The notes: generated from the letters alone by a model not told the origin. DNA of 6,976 bases from an uncultured Lachnospiraceae bacterium (GCA_947565255.1 CANOFI010000126.1:1-6976), one strand, 5' to 3'; shown: positions 1-6,145, counted from the first letter of the stretch. Numbers and translations: made by a program.

Positions 1-173
1 CGGAATCTGTTGCTGCATCCGCGCACGGGGCAGATTGTTTGAACAGGCAGGTGGGCAACAAGACGGAGATTTCTTTCGATTAGCACATTTTTCGCTTCTA
101 AATCGCCTGTTTGGTACTTTTTTAAATAAACGAGTTCTTCTTCAGGCGTAAGGGGCGTCAAAAATGTTTTCAC
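1..173 (-). pseudogene. sigK: 5' fragment of sporulation sigma factor SigK, interrupted
   Basis: Read on the minus strand from a GTG at 173, preceded by GAGGTG at a good distance. The first 41 codons give a typical sigma-K N-terminus: a MKTF-like start, LTPEEE around residues 8-13, a YLKKYQTGD stretch, and ERNLRLVAH at 33-41, the start of sigma region 2. In known SigK proteins this is followed by I-V-K-K-[YF] and then the DLISIGTIGL block. Here, from base 50, the frame continues as LPVQTICPVRGCSNRF to the window edge. None of the three frames resumes the sigma sequence. SigK is the late mother-cell sigma factor of sporulation, and in several Bacillus and Clostridium species its gene is split by a prophage-like skin element that is excised in the mother cell. 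A skin-like insertion is inferred; simple gene decay is the alternative. SigE is less likely, because its equivalent motif is usually RLVVYI rather than RLVAH. Confidence 0.8.
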
Positions 174-301
174 AAAAGCACCTCGTATTTTTTAAGTATA
201 ATATAGTCTATGAACGGATGCTTTTTTTGTGCTTTTCCACGCATAAATAGGACGCCGGGACGCAGATGGACTGCTTTTATGGGGTTGTTTTCGTATTCCA
301 T
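170..301 (-). CDS. Possible small ORF (43 aa) overlapping the sigK start
   Basis: An ATG at 301 opens a 43-codon frame ending in TGA at 170-172. This overlaps the GTG start of the sigK fragment in a GTGA tetranucleotide, an arrangement often seen with translational coupling. The product would begin MEYENNPIKAVHLRPG and end KKYEVLL; it is basic, has no signal or membrane segment, and I do not recognise it. Against it: only a weak ribosome binding site (CCCGGA) precedes the ATG, the frame is short, and the SigE-like promoter proposed for sigK lies inside it. It may be chance. Confidence 0.22.
   Translation of the reverse strand: MEYENNPIKAVHLRPGVLFMRGKAQKKHPFIDYIILKKYEVLL
205..212 (-). promoter_or_regulatory. 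Possible SigE-type -10 element for sigK
   Basis: On the minus strand CATAGACT fits the CATAnnnT pattern of SigE-dependent -10 elements and lies about 32 bases before the GTG start. SigE control of sigK is established in Bacillus subtilis. No convincing -35 is visible 13-15 bases upstream, and AT-rich sequence with TATATT and TATACT follows directly, so the assignment is weak. Confidence 0.25.
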
Positions 302-334
302 TCCGGGTAGAAAATGAACATTTTATATAAATTC

Positions 335-363
335 TTGACAAAGGAGACAGTTTCCGATAAACT
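335..363 (+). promoter_or_regulatory. Sigma-A promoter of the HIT-family gene
   Basis: A perfect -35 hexamer TTGACA (335-340) is followed by exactly 17 bases and TAAACT (358-363) as -10. Transcription would start near 370 and give a leader of about 85 bases before the ATG at 455. No riboswitch or terminator was recognised in that leader. Confidence 0.7.
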
Positions 364-454
364 TATTTTAAATAGCGGGAGAGGGGTGTTTTTTCGGAGC
401 ATTGTGCCGGATTACAGCATTTTTAAAACCTGAAAAAAGAATGGAGGAATTTAT

Positions 455-874
455 ATGGATCAGAATTGTGCATACTGTATGGAAGGGGAAATGGTTGCGA
501 AGTTTGGAATTAAAATCTGCGAGCTGGAGACAAGCAAGGTTTATTTGTTTAAGGAGCAGAGTCATAAGGGCCGCTGCATTGTGGCGCACAAAAAGCATGT
601 GGGCGACATGAATGAGCTGACAAAAGAAGAAAGAAGCGCCTATTTTGAAGATGTGGCGCGGGTGGCGCGGGCGATAATGAAAGCATTTTCGCCGGATAAA
701 GTCAATTACGGCGCATATGGGGATACGGGACACCATCTGCATTTCCATCTGGTGCCCAAGTATCAGGATGAGTTTGAGTGGGGCGGCGTTTTTGCCATGA
801 ATCCGGACCAGAAATATTTGCCGGATGAGGAATATGCATCTATTATTAAGCAGATTGAGACAAATCTGGATTGA
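455..874 (+). CDS. HIT-family (histidine triad) nucleotide hydrolase
   Basis: A 139-aa protein with the histidine triad signature near its centre: H94-L-H96-F-H98-L-V, preceded by a Gly-Asp-Thr-Gly-His stretch. H96 would be the nucleophile that attacks the alpha-phosphate of nucleotide conjugates. HIT proteins are small cytoplasmic dimers that hydrolyse nucleoside phosphoramidates, dinucleoside polyphosphates or related adenylylated compounds; the substrate here cannot be told from sequence. The N-terminus has a CxxC pair (C5, C8), common in bacterial HIT proteins and possibly structural. Length is normal for the family. The start is fixed by GGAGG at 443-447, seven bases before the ATG; the other ORF starting at 402 is a different, unrelated frame. 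The gene has its own promoter at 335 and appears monocistronic. Its TGA lies one base from the stop of the convergent gene. Confidence 0.92.
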   Translation: MDQNCAYCMEGEMVAKFGIKICELETSKVYLFKEQSHKGRCIVAHKKHVGDMNELTKEERSAYFEDVARVARAIMKAFSPDKVNYGAYGDTGHHLHFHLVPKYQDEFEWGGVFAMNPDQKYLPDEEYASIIKQIETNLD

Positions 875-875
875 T

Positions 876-1073
876 TTACAACTCTTTCAGACTGTTAACA
901 AAGCTTTCCATCTGCTGTTTGCTCTGGATGTTTCGCGCCGATTCAATGACCTGCCGTTTTTCGCTGTCGGGCAGATTTGAGAATTTTGTCATGGCATCCT
1001 GGTTCATGGCAAGAGAAAATCCAAGCCCGAGCGGCATCTCTGTCTGAGTGTTTGTTTTATTTTCGCTGCTCAT
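876..1073 (-). CDS. Small conserved-type protein of unknown function (65 aa)
   Basis: A 65-aa acidic-to-neutral soluble protein with no signal peptide, membrane segment or cysteine. It has a polar Ser/Thr/Asn-rich N-terminal tail (residues 1-13), a short hydrophobic patch MPLGLGFSLAMNQDAM (13-28), and an amphipathic helical C-terminal half (LPDSEKRQVIESARNIQSKQQMESFVNSLKEL). The layout resembles small uncharacterised proteins of Clostridia, but I cannot name a family. The start is well supported: AGGAGG lies eight to nine bases before the ATG, and the frame is complete. It is transcribed away from ppdK from the divergent intergenic region and converges on the HIT gene with a single base between stops. 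No intrinsic terminator separates them, so their transcripts probably overlap at the 3' ends. Confidence 0.75.
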   Translation of the reverse strand: MSSENKTNTQTEMPLGLGFSLAMNQDAMTKFSNLPDSEKRQVIESARNIQSKQQMESFVNSLKEL

Positions 1074-1175
1074 AAATAAGTCCTCCTGTTTTTGGGATTT
1101 TTGATTTTAAATGTTTCAATGTGCGGCGCTGCCCGGCGGCGTCAATCTGACCCGTCTGGCAACGCCGTGACTGTA

Positions 1176-1202
1176 ACTATAGTTTTCCCGCATAAACAGC
1201 AA
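1176..1202 (-). promoter_or_regulatory. Possible promoter of the 65-aa protein gene
   Basis: On the minus strand TTGCTG (1202-1197) and TATAGT (1181-1176) are 15 bases apart, shorter than ideal, about 100 bases before the ATG at 1073. TATAGT is part of the 10-bp palindrome AACTATAGTT (1175-1184). Further downstream (1137-1167) CGGCGT and ACGCCG could pair around a 19-base loop in the leader. It is a weak candidate. Confidence 0.3.
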
Positions 1203-1220
1203 ATATGCATTTTTTTGTGC

Positions 1221-1248
1221 TTGACTATTTGGGGATATGTGGTACAAT
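1221..1248 (+). promoter_or_regulatory. Sigma-A promoter of ppdK with extended -10
   Basis: TTGACT (1221-1226), a 16-base spacer and TACAAT (1243-1248) form a strong promoter. TGG just before the -10 fits the TGn extended -10 motif. Transcription would start near 1255, giving a leader of about 170 bases before the ppdK ATG. Confidence 0.78.
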
Positions 1249-1298
1249 AACTATGTGCGCTTACATTGGAAAAATATTGTATTTACTGAAATTTTTGG

Positions 1299-1311
1299 GC
1301 GTAACATACGC
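1299..1311 (+). repeat. Short dyad in the ppdK leader
   Basis: GCGTA-ACA-TACGC is a perfect 5-bp inverted repeat with a 3-base centre, lying just before the large inverted repeat. It could be a small hairpin in the leader RNA or an operator half of unknown specificity. Confidence 0.45.
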
Positions 1312-1315
1312 ACTG

Positions 1316-1386
1316 GTGTACTGACACATTGATATCTTTGAATATGGTGCGGAATCGTGCTGAAAGGTGTAAATGTGTCAGTACAC
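1316..1386 (+). promoter_or_regulatory. 15-bp perfect inverted repeat in the ppdK leader
   Basis: GTGTACTGACACATT (1316-1330) and AATGTGTCAGTACAC (1372-1386) are exact reverse complements with 41 bases between them. In RNA they could form a long stable stem ending about 25 bases before the AGGAGG of ppdK. Each arm alone is also a dyad, GTGT-N4-ACAC, so the pair could instead be two operator sites for a dimeric regulator located downstream of the promoter. No run of U follows, so it is not a terminator by itself. I do not match it to a named riboswitch or regulator motif. Confidence 0.7.
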
Positions 1387-1425
1387 GAAAGTGTGATAAA
1401 ATATGATTTAGGAGGAATACAAAAA

Positions 1426-4062
1426 ATGGCAAACAAGTGGGTTTACATGTTTAGCGAAGGTGACATGACAATGCGCAATCTTCTCGGCGGCAAGGGCGCC
1501 AACCTTGCAGAGATGTCAAGCATCGGCCTTCCGGTACCACAGGGATTTACAATTACGACAGAGGCCTGTACCCAGTATTATGAGGATGGCCGTAAGATTA
1601 ATGATGAGATTATGGCGCAGGCGATGGACGGCGTGAAGAAGATGGAGGAGATTAACGGCAAGAAGTTCGGCGACCTTAAGAATCCGCTTCTTGTATCTGT
1701 CCGTTCAGGTGCAAGGGCGTCCATGCCGGGTATGATGGATACCATTTTGAACCTTGGTCTGAATGACGAAGTTGTGGCGGCAATGATTGCCGGAAATCCG
1801 GATCCAAAGTTTGAGAGATTTGTATATGATTCTTACAGAAGATTTATCCAGATGTTTTCGGATGTAGTTATGGAAGTCGGCAAAAAGTATTTTGAACAGC
1901 TGATTGACGCAATGAAAGAGAAAAAGGGCGTGGAGTTTGACGTAGACCTTACGGCTGCAGATTTGAAGGAACTGGCAGAACAGTTTAAGGCAGAGTACAA
2001 GAAGCAGCTGGGAGAGGACTTCCCGTCCGACCCGGTACAGCAGTTGAAGCTTGCGATTGAGGCTGTGTTCCGTTCCTGGGACAACCCCCGTGCAAATGTA
2101 TACCGCCGCGATAATGATATTCCGTATTCCTGGGGTACGGCGGTCAATGTTATGCCGATGGTATTCGGCAATTTGAATGAAGAATCCGGTACGGGCGTTG
2201 CATTTACCCGCGACCCTGCGACGGGCGAGAAGAAGCTGATGGGCGAGTTTCTTAAGAATGCACAGGGTGAGGACGTGGTTGCAGGTGTCCGCACGCCGAT
2301 GCCGATTGCACAGATGGAGCAGGAGTTCCCGGAAGCCTATGCAGAATTTGTAAAGGTTTGCGAGCTTCTTGAAAACCATTACCATGACATGCAGGATATG
2401 GAATTTACCGTAGAGAACAAGAAGCTGTATATGCTGCAGTGCCGCAACGGAAAGAGAACGGCGCAGGCTGCATTGAAGATTGCCTGTGACCTTGTGGATG
2501 AGGGACATAAGACGGAGGCGGAAGCCGTTGCCATGATTGATCCTCGTAACTTAGATACGCTTCTCCATCCGCAGTTTGATGCAAAGGCATTAAAGGCTGC
2601 AGCACCGATTGGAAAGGGACTTGGCGCTTCGCCGGGTGCTGCATGCGGTAAGGTTGTATTTACGGCAGACGATGCGGTTGCATGGAAAGAGAAGGGCGAA
2701 AAGGTTGTATTGGTACGTCTTGAGACTTCTCCGGAAGACATTACAGGTATGAAGGCGGCTCAGGGTATCCTGACTGTGCGCGGCGGAATGACAAGCCATG
2801 CAGCTGTTGTTGCCCGCGGAATGGGTACCTGTTGTGTATCCGGGTGCGGCGACATTGCCATGGATGAGGAGAATAAGAAGTTTACGCTGGCAGGACAGAC
2901 ATTTACAGAAGGTTCTGAGATTTCCATTGACGGTACGACAGGAAACATTTATGCAGGAATTATTCCGACTGTGGATGCTACCATCGCAGGCGAGTTCGGA
3001 CGTGTTATGGCATGGGCGGACAAGTTCAGAACATTGAAGGTCCGCACAAATGCAGATACGCCGGCTGATGCTAAGAAGGCCCGCGAGCTCGGTGCAGAGG
3101 GAATCGGTCTCTGCCGCACAGAACATATGTTCTTTGAGGAAGACAGGATTGCTGCGTTCCGCGAGATGATTTGTTCGGATACCGTGGAAGAGAGGGAAGC
3201 TGCCCTTGCGAAAATTCTGCCGTACCAGCAGGACGACTTTGAAAAGCTGTACGAGGCACTTGAGGGCAATCCGGTTACCATCCGTTTCTTAGACCCGCCG
3301 CTTCATGAGTTTGTTCCTACGGAAGAAGCTGATATCAAGAAGCTGGCAGACGCCCAGGGCAAGAGCGTGGAAGAGATTAAGACGATAATCAATTCCCTGC
3401 ATGAATTCAACCCGATGATGGGACACCGCGGATGCCGTCTTGCAGTTACCTATCCGGAAATCGCAAAGATGCAGACAACCGCTGTAATCCGTGCGGCAAT
3501 TAATGTACAGAAGGCGCATGCAGACTGGACAGTAAAACCGGAGATTATGATTCCGTTAATCGGTGACATCAAGGAATTAAAATATGTAAAGAAGGTTGTT
3601 GTTGAGACAGCGGATGCTGAAATTGCAGCGGCAGGAAGCAAATTAGAGTACGAAGTAGGTACGATGATTGAGATTCCGAGAGCTGCGCTTACAGCGGATG
3701 AAATTGCAAAAGAAGCTGATTTCTTCTGCTTCGGTACAAACGACCTGACACAGATGACTTACGGTTTCTCGCGTGATGACGCAGGCAAGTTCTTAGACGC
3801 TTACTATGATGCGAAGATCTTCGAGAACGATCCATTTGCAAAGCTCGACCAGACAGGTGTCGGCAAGCTGATGGAGACAGCCATCAAGTTAGGCAAACCG
3901 GAGAATCCGAATCTTCATATCGGTATTTGCGGCGAGCACGGTGGAGATCCGTCTTCCGTAGAGTTCTGTCATAAGATTGGACTCAACTATGTATCCTGCT
4001 CACCGTTCCGTGTGCCTATCGCGCGCCTTGCGGCTGCACAGGCGGCGATCGCTGAGAAGTAA
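1426..4062 (+). CDS. ppdK: Pyruvate, phosphate dikinase
   Basis: An 878-aa cytoplasmic enzyme that reversibly converts ATP, phosphate and pyruvate into AMP, pyrophosphate and phosphoenolpyruvate. In anaerobic Clostridia it works in pyrophosphate-linked glycolysis or in PEP synthesis. All expected parts are visible: the N-terminal ATP-grasp nucleotide domain beginning with GGKGANLAEM; the phosphohistidine domain with GGMTSHAAVVARGMG (catalytic His458, with Thr456 at the position regulated in plant enzymes); and the C-terminal PEP/pyruvate barrel with LCRTEHMFF, IRFLDPPLHEF, GTNDLTQMTYGFSRDD and GICGEHGGDP (catalytic Cys835). Length matches the Clostridium symbiosum type. The ATG at 1426 is chosen because AGGAGG (1410-1415) lies ten bases upstream and MANKWVYMFSEGD is the usual start; an in-frame ATG at 1357 lies inside the leader repeat without a good ribosome site. 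It appears monocistronic, between the promoter at 1221 and the terminator at 4148. Confidence 0.98.
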   Translation: MANKWVYMFSEGDMTMRNLLGGKGANLAEMSSIGLPVPQGFTITTEACTQYYEDGRKINDEIMAQAMDGVKKMEEINGKKFGDLKNPLLVSVRSGARASMPGMMDTILNLGLNDEVVAAMIAGNPDPKFERFVYDSYRRFIQMFSDVVMEVGKKYFEQLIDAMKEKKGVEFDVDLTAADLKELAEQFKAEYKKQLGEDFPSDPVQQLKLAIEAVFRSWDNPRANVYRRDNDIPYSWGTAVNVMPMVFGNLNEESGTGVAFTRDPATGEKKLMGEFLKNAQGEDVVAGVRTPMPIAQMEQEFPEAYAEFVKVCELLENHYHDMQDMEFTVENKKLYMLQCRNGKRTAQAALKIACDLVDEGHKTEAEAVAMIDPRNLDTLLHPQFDAKALKAAAPIGKGLGASPGAACGKVVFTADDAVAWKEKGEKVVLVRLETSPEDITGMKAAQGILTVRGGMTSHAAVVARGMGTCCVSGCGDIAMDEENKKFTLAGQTFTEGSEISIDGTTGNIYAGIIPTVDATIAGEFGRVMAWADKFRTLKVRTNADTPADAKKARELGAEGIGLCRTEHMFFEEDRIAAFREMICSDTVEEREAALAKILPYQQDDFEKLYEALEGNPVTIRFLDPPLHEFVPTEEADIKKLADAQGKSVEEIKTIINSLHEFNPMMGHRGCRLAVTYPEIAKMQTTAVIRAAINVQKAHADWTVKPEIMIPLIGDIKELKYVKKVVVETADAEIAAAGSKLEYEVGTMIEIPRAALTADEIAKEADFFCFGTNDLTQMTYGFSRDDAGKFLDAYYDAKIFENDPFAKLDQTGVGKLMETAIKLGKPENPNLHIGICGEHGGDPSSVEFCHKIGLNYVSCSPFRVPIARLAAAQAAIAEK

Positions 4063-4098
4063 TAAGTGGTGCATAAGGCAAGAAAATAATAGCTTAAA

Positions 4099-4133
4099 AC
4101 AATAGAAAGCACGCTGCGCAAACTTTCTATTGT
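4099..4133 (+). other. Hairpin downstream of ppdK
   Basis: ACAATAGAAAG (4099-4109) and CTTTCTATTGT (4123-4133) form an 11-bp perfect stem with a 13-base loop. There is no U-run after it, so it is probably a 3' stabilising or processing structure ahead of the true terminator. Confidence 0.6.
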
Positions 4134-4147
4134 CATGAATAAAGACT

Positions 4148-4187
4148 TCCCATTCTGGACTATGTTTAGTCTGGGATGGGATTTTTT
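4148..4187 (+). terminator. Rho-independent terminator of ppdK
   Basis: TCCCATTCTGGACTA (4148-4162) pairs with TAGTCTGGGATGGGA (4167-4181) over 15 positions, including three G-U pairs, around the loop TGTT. Six T follow (4182-4187). This is a strong intrinsic terminator and closes the ppdK transcript. Confidence 0.92.
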
Positions 4188-4240
4188 GTAGAAAATATGT
4201 TTTGTAAATGCTTTATTGTTTAATAAAAAGAAAGGTGGAC

Positions 4241-4710
4241 ATGCAGATACCACCTGGAATATTAGCATTTACGGAGTCATGGAAAAATGAGAATACTATT
4301 GCTATGCTGGCGGAATCCTTCAAACGATTGATGCGAACAGATAGAGAAAAATTATGGATACCAGTGTTGCATGCTGGGTAGGACATATAGTTGGCCCTTT
4401 GTGGTATTTGTCAGAAGGATATTCCATATCCACAAATGCAATTAATTGCTACGGAGATGACGAAGTACGCAGAGTCAACATGGAAAAGGTGGAGTGGCTG
4501 GTACGGTGCGGTCTGTATCAGCATATTCCGCAATTTCAATCTGAAGTAGATTTTATCTTGGATCACATTGACAGCGATGGTATTTGCAAAGTGGATTTCT
4601 ATGAGAACGAGTTTAGAGGATGGGAGTCCATATGCCGGTCTACAGTTGGAGCATGACTGGAGGTCAAAGCTTGCGATATTAATTTTCGTGCACTGTTAAT
4701 TTCTGAATAA
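4241..4710 (+). pseudogene. Frameshifted remnant of an unidentified protein gene
   Basis: Coding sense continues across the stretch only if the frame changes. ATG 4241 opens 46 codons (MQIPPGILAFTESWKNEN ... LWIPVLHAG, stop at 4381). The sense moves to the frame of ATG 4354 (WVGHIVGPLWYLSEGYS ... VDFILDHIDSDGICKVDF ... FRGW). A one-base shift at 4621-4625 gives SPYAGLQLEHDWRS. Another near 4668-4672 gives CDINFRALLISE and a stop at 4708. The joined product, about 155 residues, is soluble and rich in Trp, Cys and aromatic residues. Its LVRCGLY-IPQF-VDFILDHIDSDG pattern loosely recalls alpha/alpha-toroid repeats of the prenyltransferase/squalene oxidase type, but I cannot name the family. AAAGGTGG just before 4241 could be its original ribosome site. 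The 100-aa ORF at 4354-4656 should not be taken as an intact gene. Sequencing indels could also produce this picture. Confidence 0.6.
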
Positions 4711-4738
4711 GCAGGGGCATAGAGATTATCCGTAATGA

Positions 4739-4882
4739 GAAATACACGAAATACGAGCCGCAGACCTGTGTGAGGGGTGTATTTCGCTCTCAAACACCGA
4801 GGATTATTATCAGCGGATAAATCAGTTAAAAATAGGATGTCCTTTTCGGCTTGTAAGGGGGGGAAAACACATAAGGCTGTAA
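4739..4882 (+). pseudogene. Open frame without a start codon, possible gene remnant
   Basis: Between the broken gene and the HNH gene one frame stays open for 47 codons, from just after a TGA at 4736 to a TAA at 4880. It reads EIHEIRAADLCEGCISLSN, then DYYQRINQLKIGCPFRLVRGGKH. The composition is protein-like, with a CEGC pair and a third Cys, but there is no ATG, GTG or TTG at its start and no ribosome site. It may be a further decayed fragment or chance. I do not recognise it. Confidence 0.2.
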
Positions 4883-4964
4883 CATAAAACAGGCGAAACG
4901 TCTTGAAAACATAGGCTTTTCAGAGGGTTTGACAGAAAAATCGGGATTTGCAGAGGAGGAGAAA

Positions 4965-5366
4965 ATGATGGATAGATGCGTTAATTGTGAAAAAAATAAT
5001 GTACAAAAAACTGATAGATGGAAGTATATTGAGGGATATGAAGAGAAATATCGGATTAGTGATAAAGGGGAGGTTCAACATTGGGATAACTATAAAAAAG
5101 AATGGAAAACTAAAATAATAAAAGAGAAAAAAAAGAGAAAAGAAGAGAAAAAACAAGGATATTGTTATGTTAGACTTTCCAAATCTGGGAAAAGAAAACA
5201 AAAATCTGTGCACAGACTAGTGGCAGAAGCTTTTATTGATAATCCAGAAAACAAGAAAACTGTTAACCATAGAAATGGTTTGAAAGATTGTAATTGTATT
5301 GGTAACTTAGAATGGATGACACAAAAAGAAAATAATCAAGACTATGAGGAGCGAAAAAATAAATAA
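4965..5366 (+). CDS. NUMOD4-HNH endonuclease (homing-endonuclease type)
   Basis: A 133-aa, strongly basic protein. Residues about 19-38 (W-K-Y-I-E-G-Y-E-E-K-Y-R-I-S-D-K-G-E-V) are a typical NUMOD4 DNA-binding motif. A Lys-rich patch follows, then an HNH_3-type nuclease: VHRLVAEAFI with H83, VNHRNG with H102 and N104, and GNLEWMTQKENN with N114. Such proteins are free-standing HNH endonucleases of phages, prophages and introns that cut DNA at specific sites. Two Cys pairs, C5/C8 and C109/C111, might bind a metal. GGAGG at 4955-4959 is followed by adjacent ATGs at 4965 and 4968; spacing slightly favours the second. A TTG at 4929 would add 12 residues but lacks a ribosome site. The gene is far more AT-rich than ppdK, with long A runs, has a terminator immediately after it and lies among gene remnants. 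This suggests lateral acquisition as a selfish element. Confidence 0.88.
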   Translation: MMDRCVNCEKNNVQKTDRWKYIEGYEEKYRISDKGEVQHWDNYKKEWKTKIIKEKKKRKEEKKQGYCYVRLSKSGKRKQKSVHRLVAEAFIDNPENKKTVNHRNGLKDCNCIGNLEWMTQKENNQDYEERKNK

Positions 5367-5376
5367 TTTTAGAAGG

Positions 5377-5413
5377 AAGCTTAAAATCATGCTATAAGAT
5401 TTTAAGCTTTTTT
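5377..5413 (+). terminator. Rho-independent terminator after the HNH gene
   Basis: AAGCTTAAAATC (5377-5388) and GATTTTAAGCTT (5398-5409) form a perfect 12-bp stem with a 9-base loop, with T to 5413. It begins 10 bases after the HNH stop codon, so the HNH gene forms its own transcription unit. Confidence 0.85.
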
Positions 5414-5587
5414 CAGGTGAGATATCCAGACTGTCTTCATCGCCTATAAATATCTGCATTTCGTTAAAATGAGAGGATTAACAATTAAAATTTAAAATAA
5501 TTTTTAAAAACAGAACATATTATTTTTGATCCAAAAAGTTGTGATATATTTTCAGAAGAATCAAAGGTTTCAGCGGCTGGATGTGGT

Positions 5588-6145
5588 ATGCTTGCAAATA
5601 CATTAACAAGTTGGAAATTTGATGCCTCGAATCTGTTGATTGGTTTATTTGATAATGATGAGGAAGGATTAAAAGCATTTGATTTAGGTAAAAATTTTGA
5701 AATATATAAGGATAATATTAAGAGACACAAAAATGGTAATGCATTTGCAATGGTATTGCCAGTAATAGAAAGTTTAAAGGATTTTGCAAATGTTAAGAAT
5801 TTATGTATTGAATTCTATTTTGACTATGAGAGCTTAAATGAGAGGGTTGACGGAATGGGGCTGGAATTAGAAGCGCAGCCTATTGTGCAGAAGTGGGGAA
5901 ATATTGAGACAAAAAGGGAAATGCCAGATATTAAGAAACAGTTGTTTTTATTCAAACCTAAGAGTAATACGAAAGCCTTTTTTGCTGAAAAAGTAGTACC
6001 GACATTGACGGATGATAAGTTTCATAATTTTAAGATTTTGTTTGAACAGATATTGGAGATTATTAATATACATAATGAGCAAAATAAATTATTAGATGAA
6101 TGTGCTATTTCTCAGGAGGATGTAGAATGTTCAGAAGATAATTAA
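5588..6145 (+). CDS. C-terminal TOPRIM part of an OLD-like protein, 5'-truncated
   Basis: A 185-codon frame. LLIGLFDNDEEGLKAF (residues 16-31, with D22 and D24) matches the DxD segment of the TOPRIM domain in OLD-family nucleases and related ATPase-nuclease proteins, where it binds metal for DNA cleavage. The C-terminal part (FKPKSNTKAFFAEKVVPTL ... FKILFEQILEII) resembles the end of such proteins. Protein-like sequence continues upstream in frame from 5501 (FLKTEHIIFDPKSCDIFSEESK ...), but without any ATG, GTG or TTG. No ribosome site precedes the ATG at 5588. The ATPase half and the first acidic TOPRIM motif (usually E-G-x-[TS]-D) are absent. I infer a remnant of a larger gene of perhaps 500-700 aa, possibly phage defence, whose 5' end was replaced by the HNH gene region. 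Very AT-rich. Activity is unlikely. Confidence 0.65.
   Translation: MLANTLTSWKFDASNLLIGLFDNDEEGLKAFDLGKNFEIYKDNIKRHKNGNAFAMVLPVIESLKDFANVKNLCIEFYFDYESLNERVDGMGLELEAQPIVQKWGNIETKREMPDIKKQLFLFKPKSNTKAFFAEKVVPTLTDDKFHNFKILFEQILEIINIHNEQNKLLDECAISQEDVECSEDN

Noticed and set aside
368..748. A 126-aa minus-strand frame
   Set aside because: It is antisense to the HIT gene, whose motif and ribosome site are clear.
1357..1425. An upstream in-frame ATG extending PPDK by 23 residues
   Set aside because: It lies in the loop of the leader inverted repeat with no proper ribosome site. The family start MANKWVYMF at 1426 has AGGAGG at a good distance.
1705..2508. A 267-codon minus-strand open frame
   Set aside because: It lies entirely antisense to conserved ppdK coding sequence and has no ribosome site or recognisable domain; it follows from codon use on the other strand.
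4354..4656. A 100-aa ORF as an intact gene
   Set aside because: Protein-like sense enters from another frame upstream and leaves into another frame downstream, so the ORF is the middle piece of a broken gene.
4920..5213. A minus-strand frame rich in Phe and Leu that looks like membrane segments
   Set aside because: It is the complement of the A-rich, Lys/Glu-rich HNH gene; poly-A codons read as Phe on the other strand.
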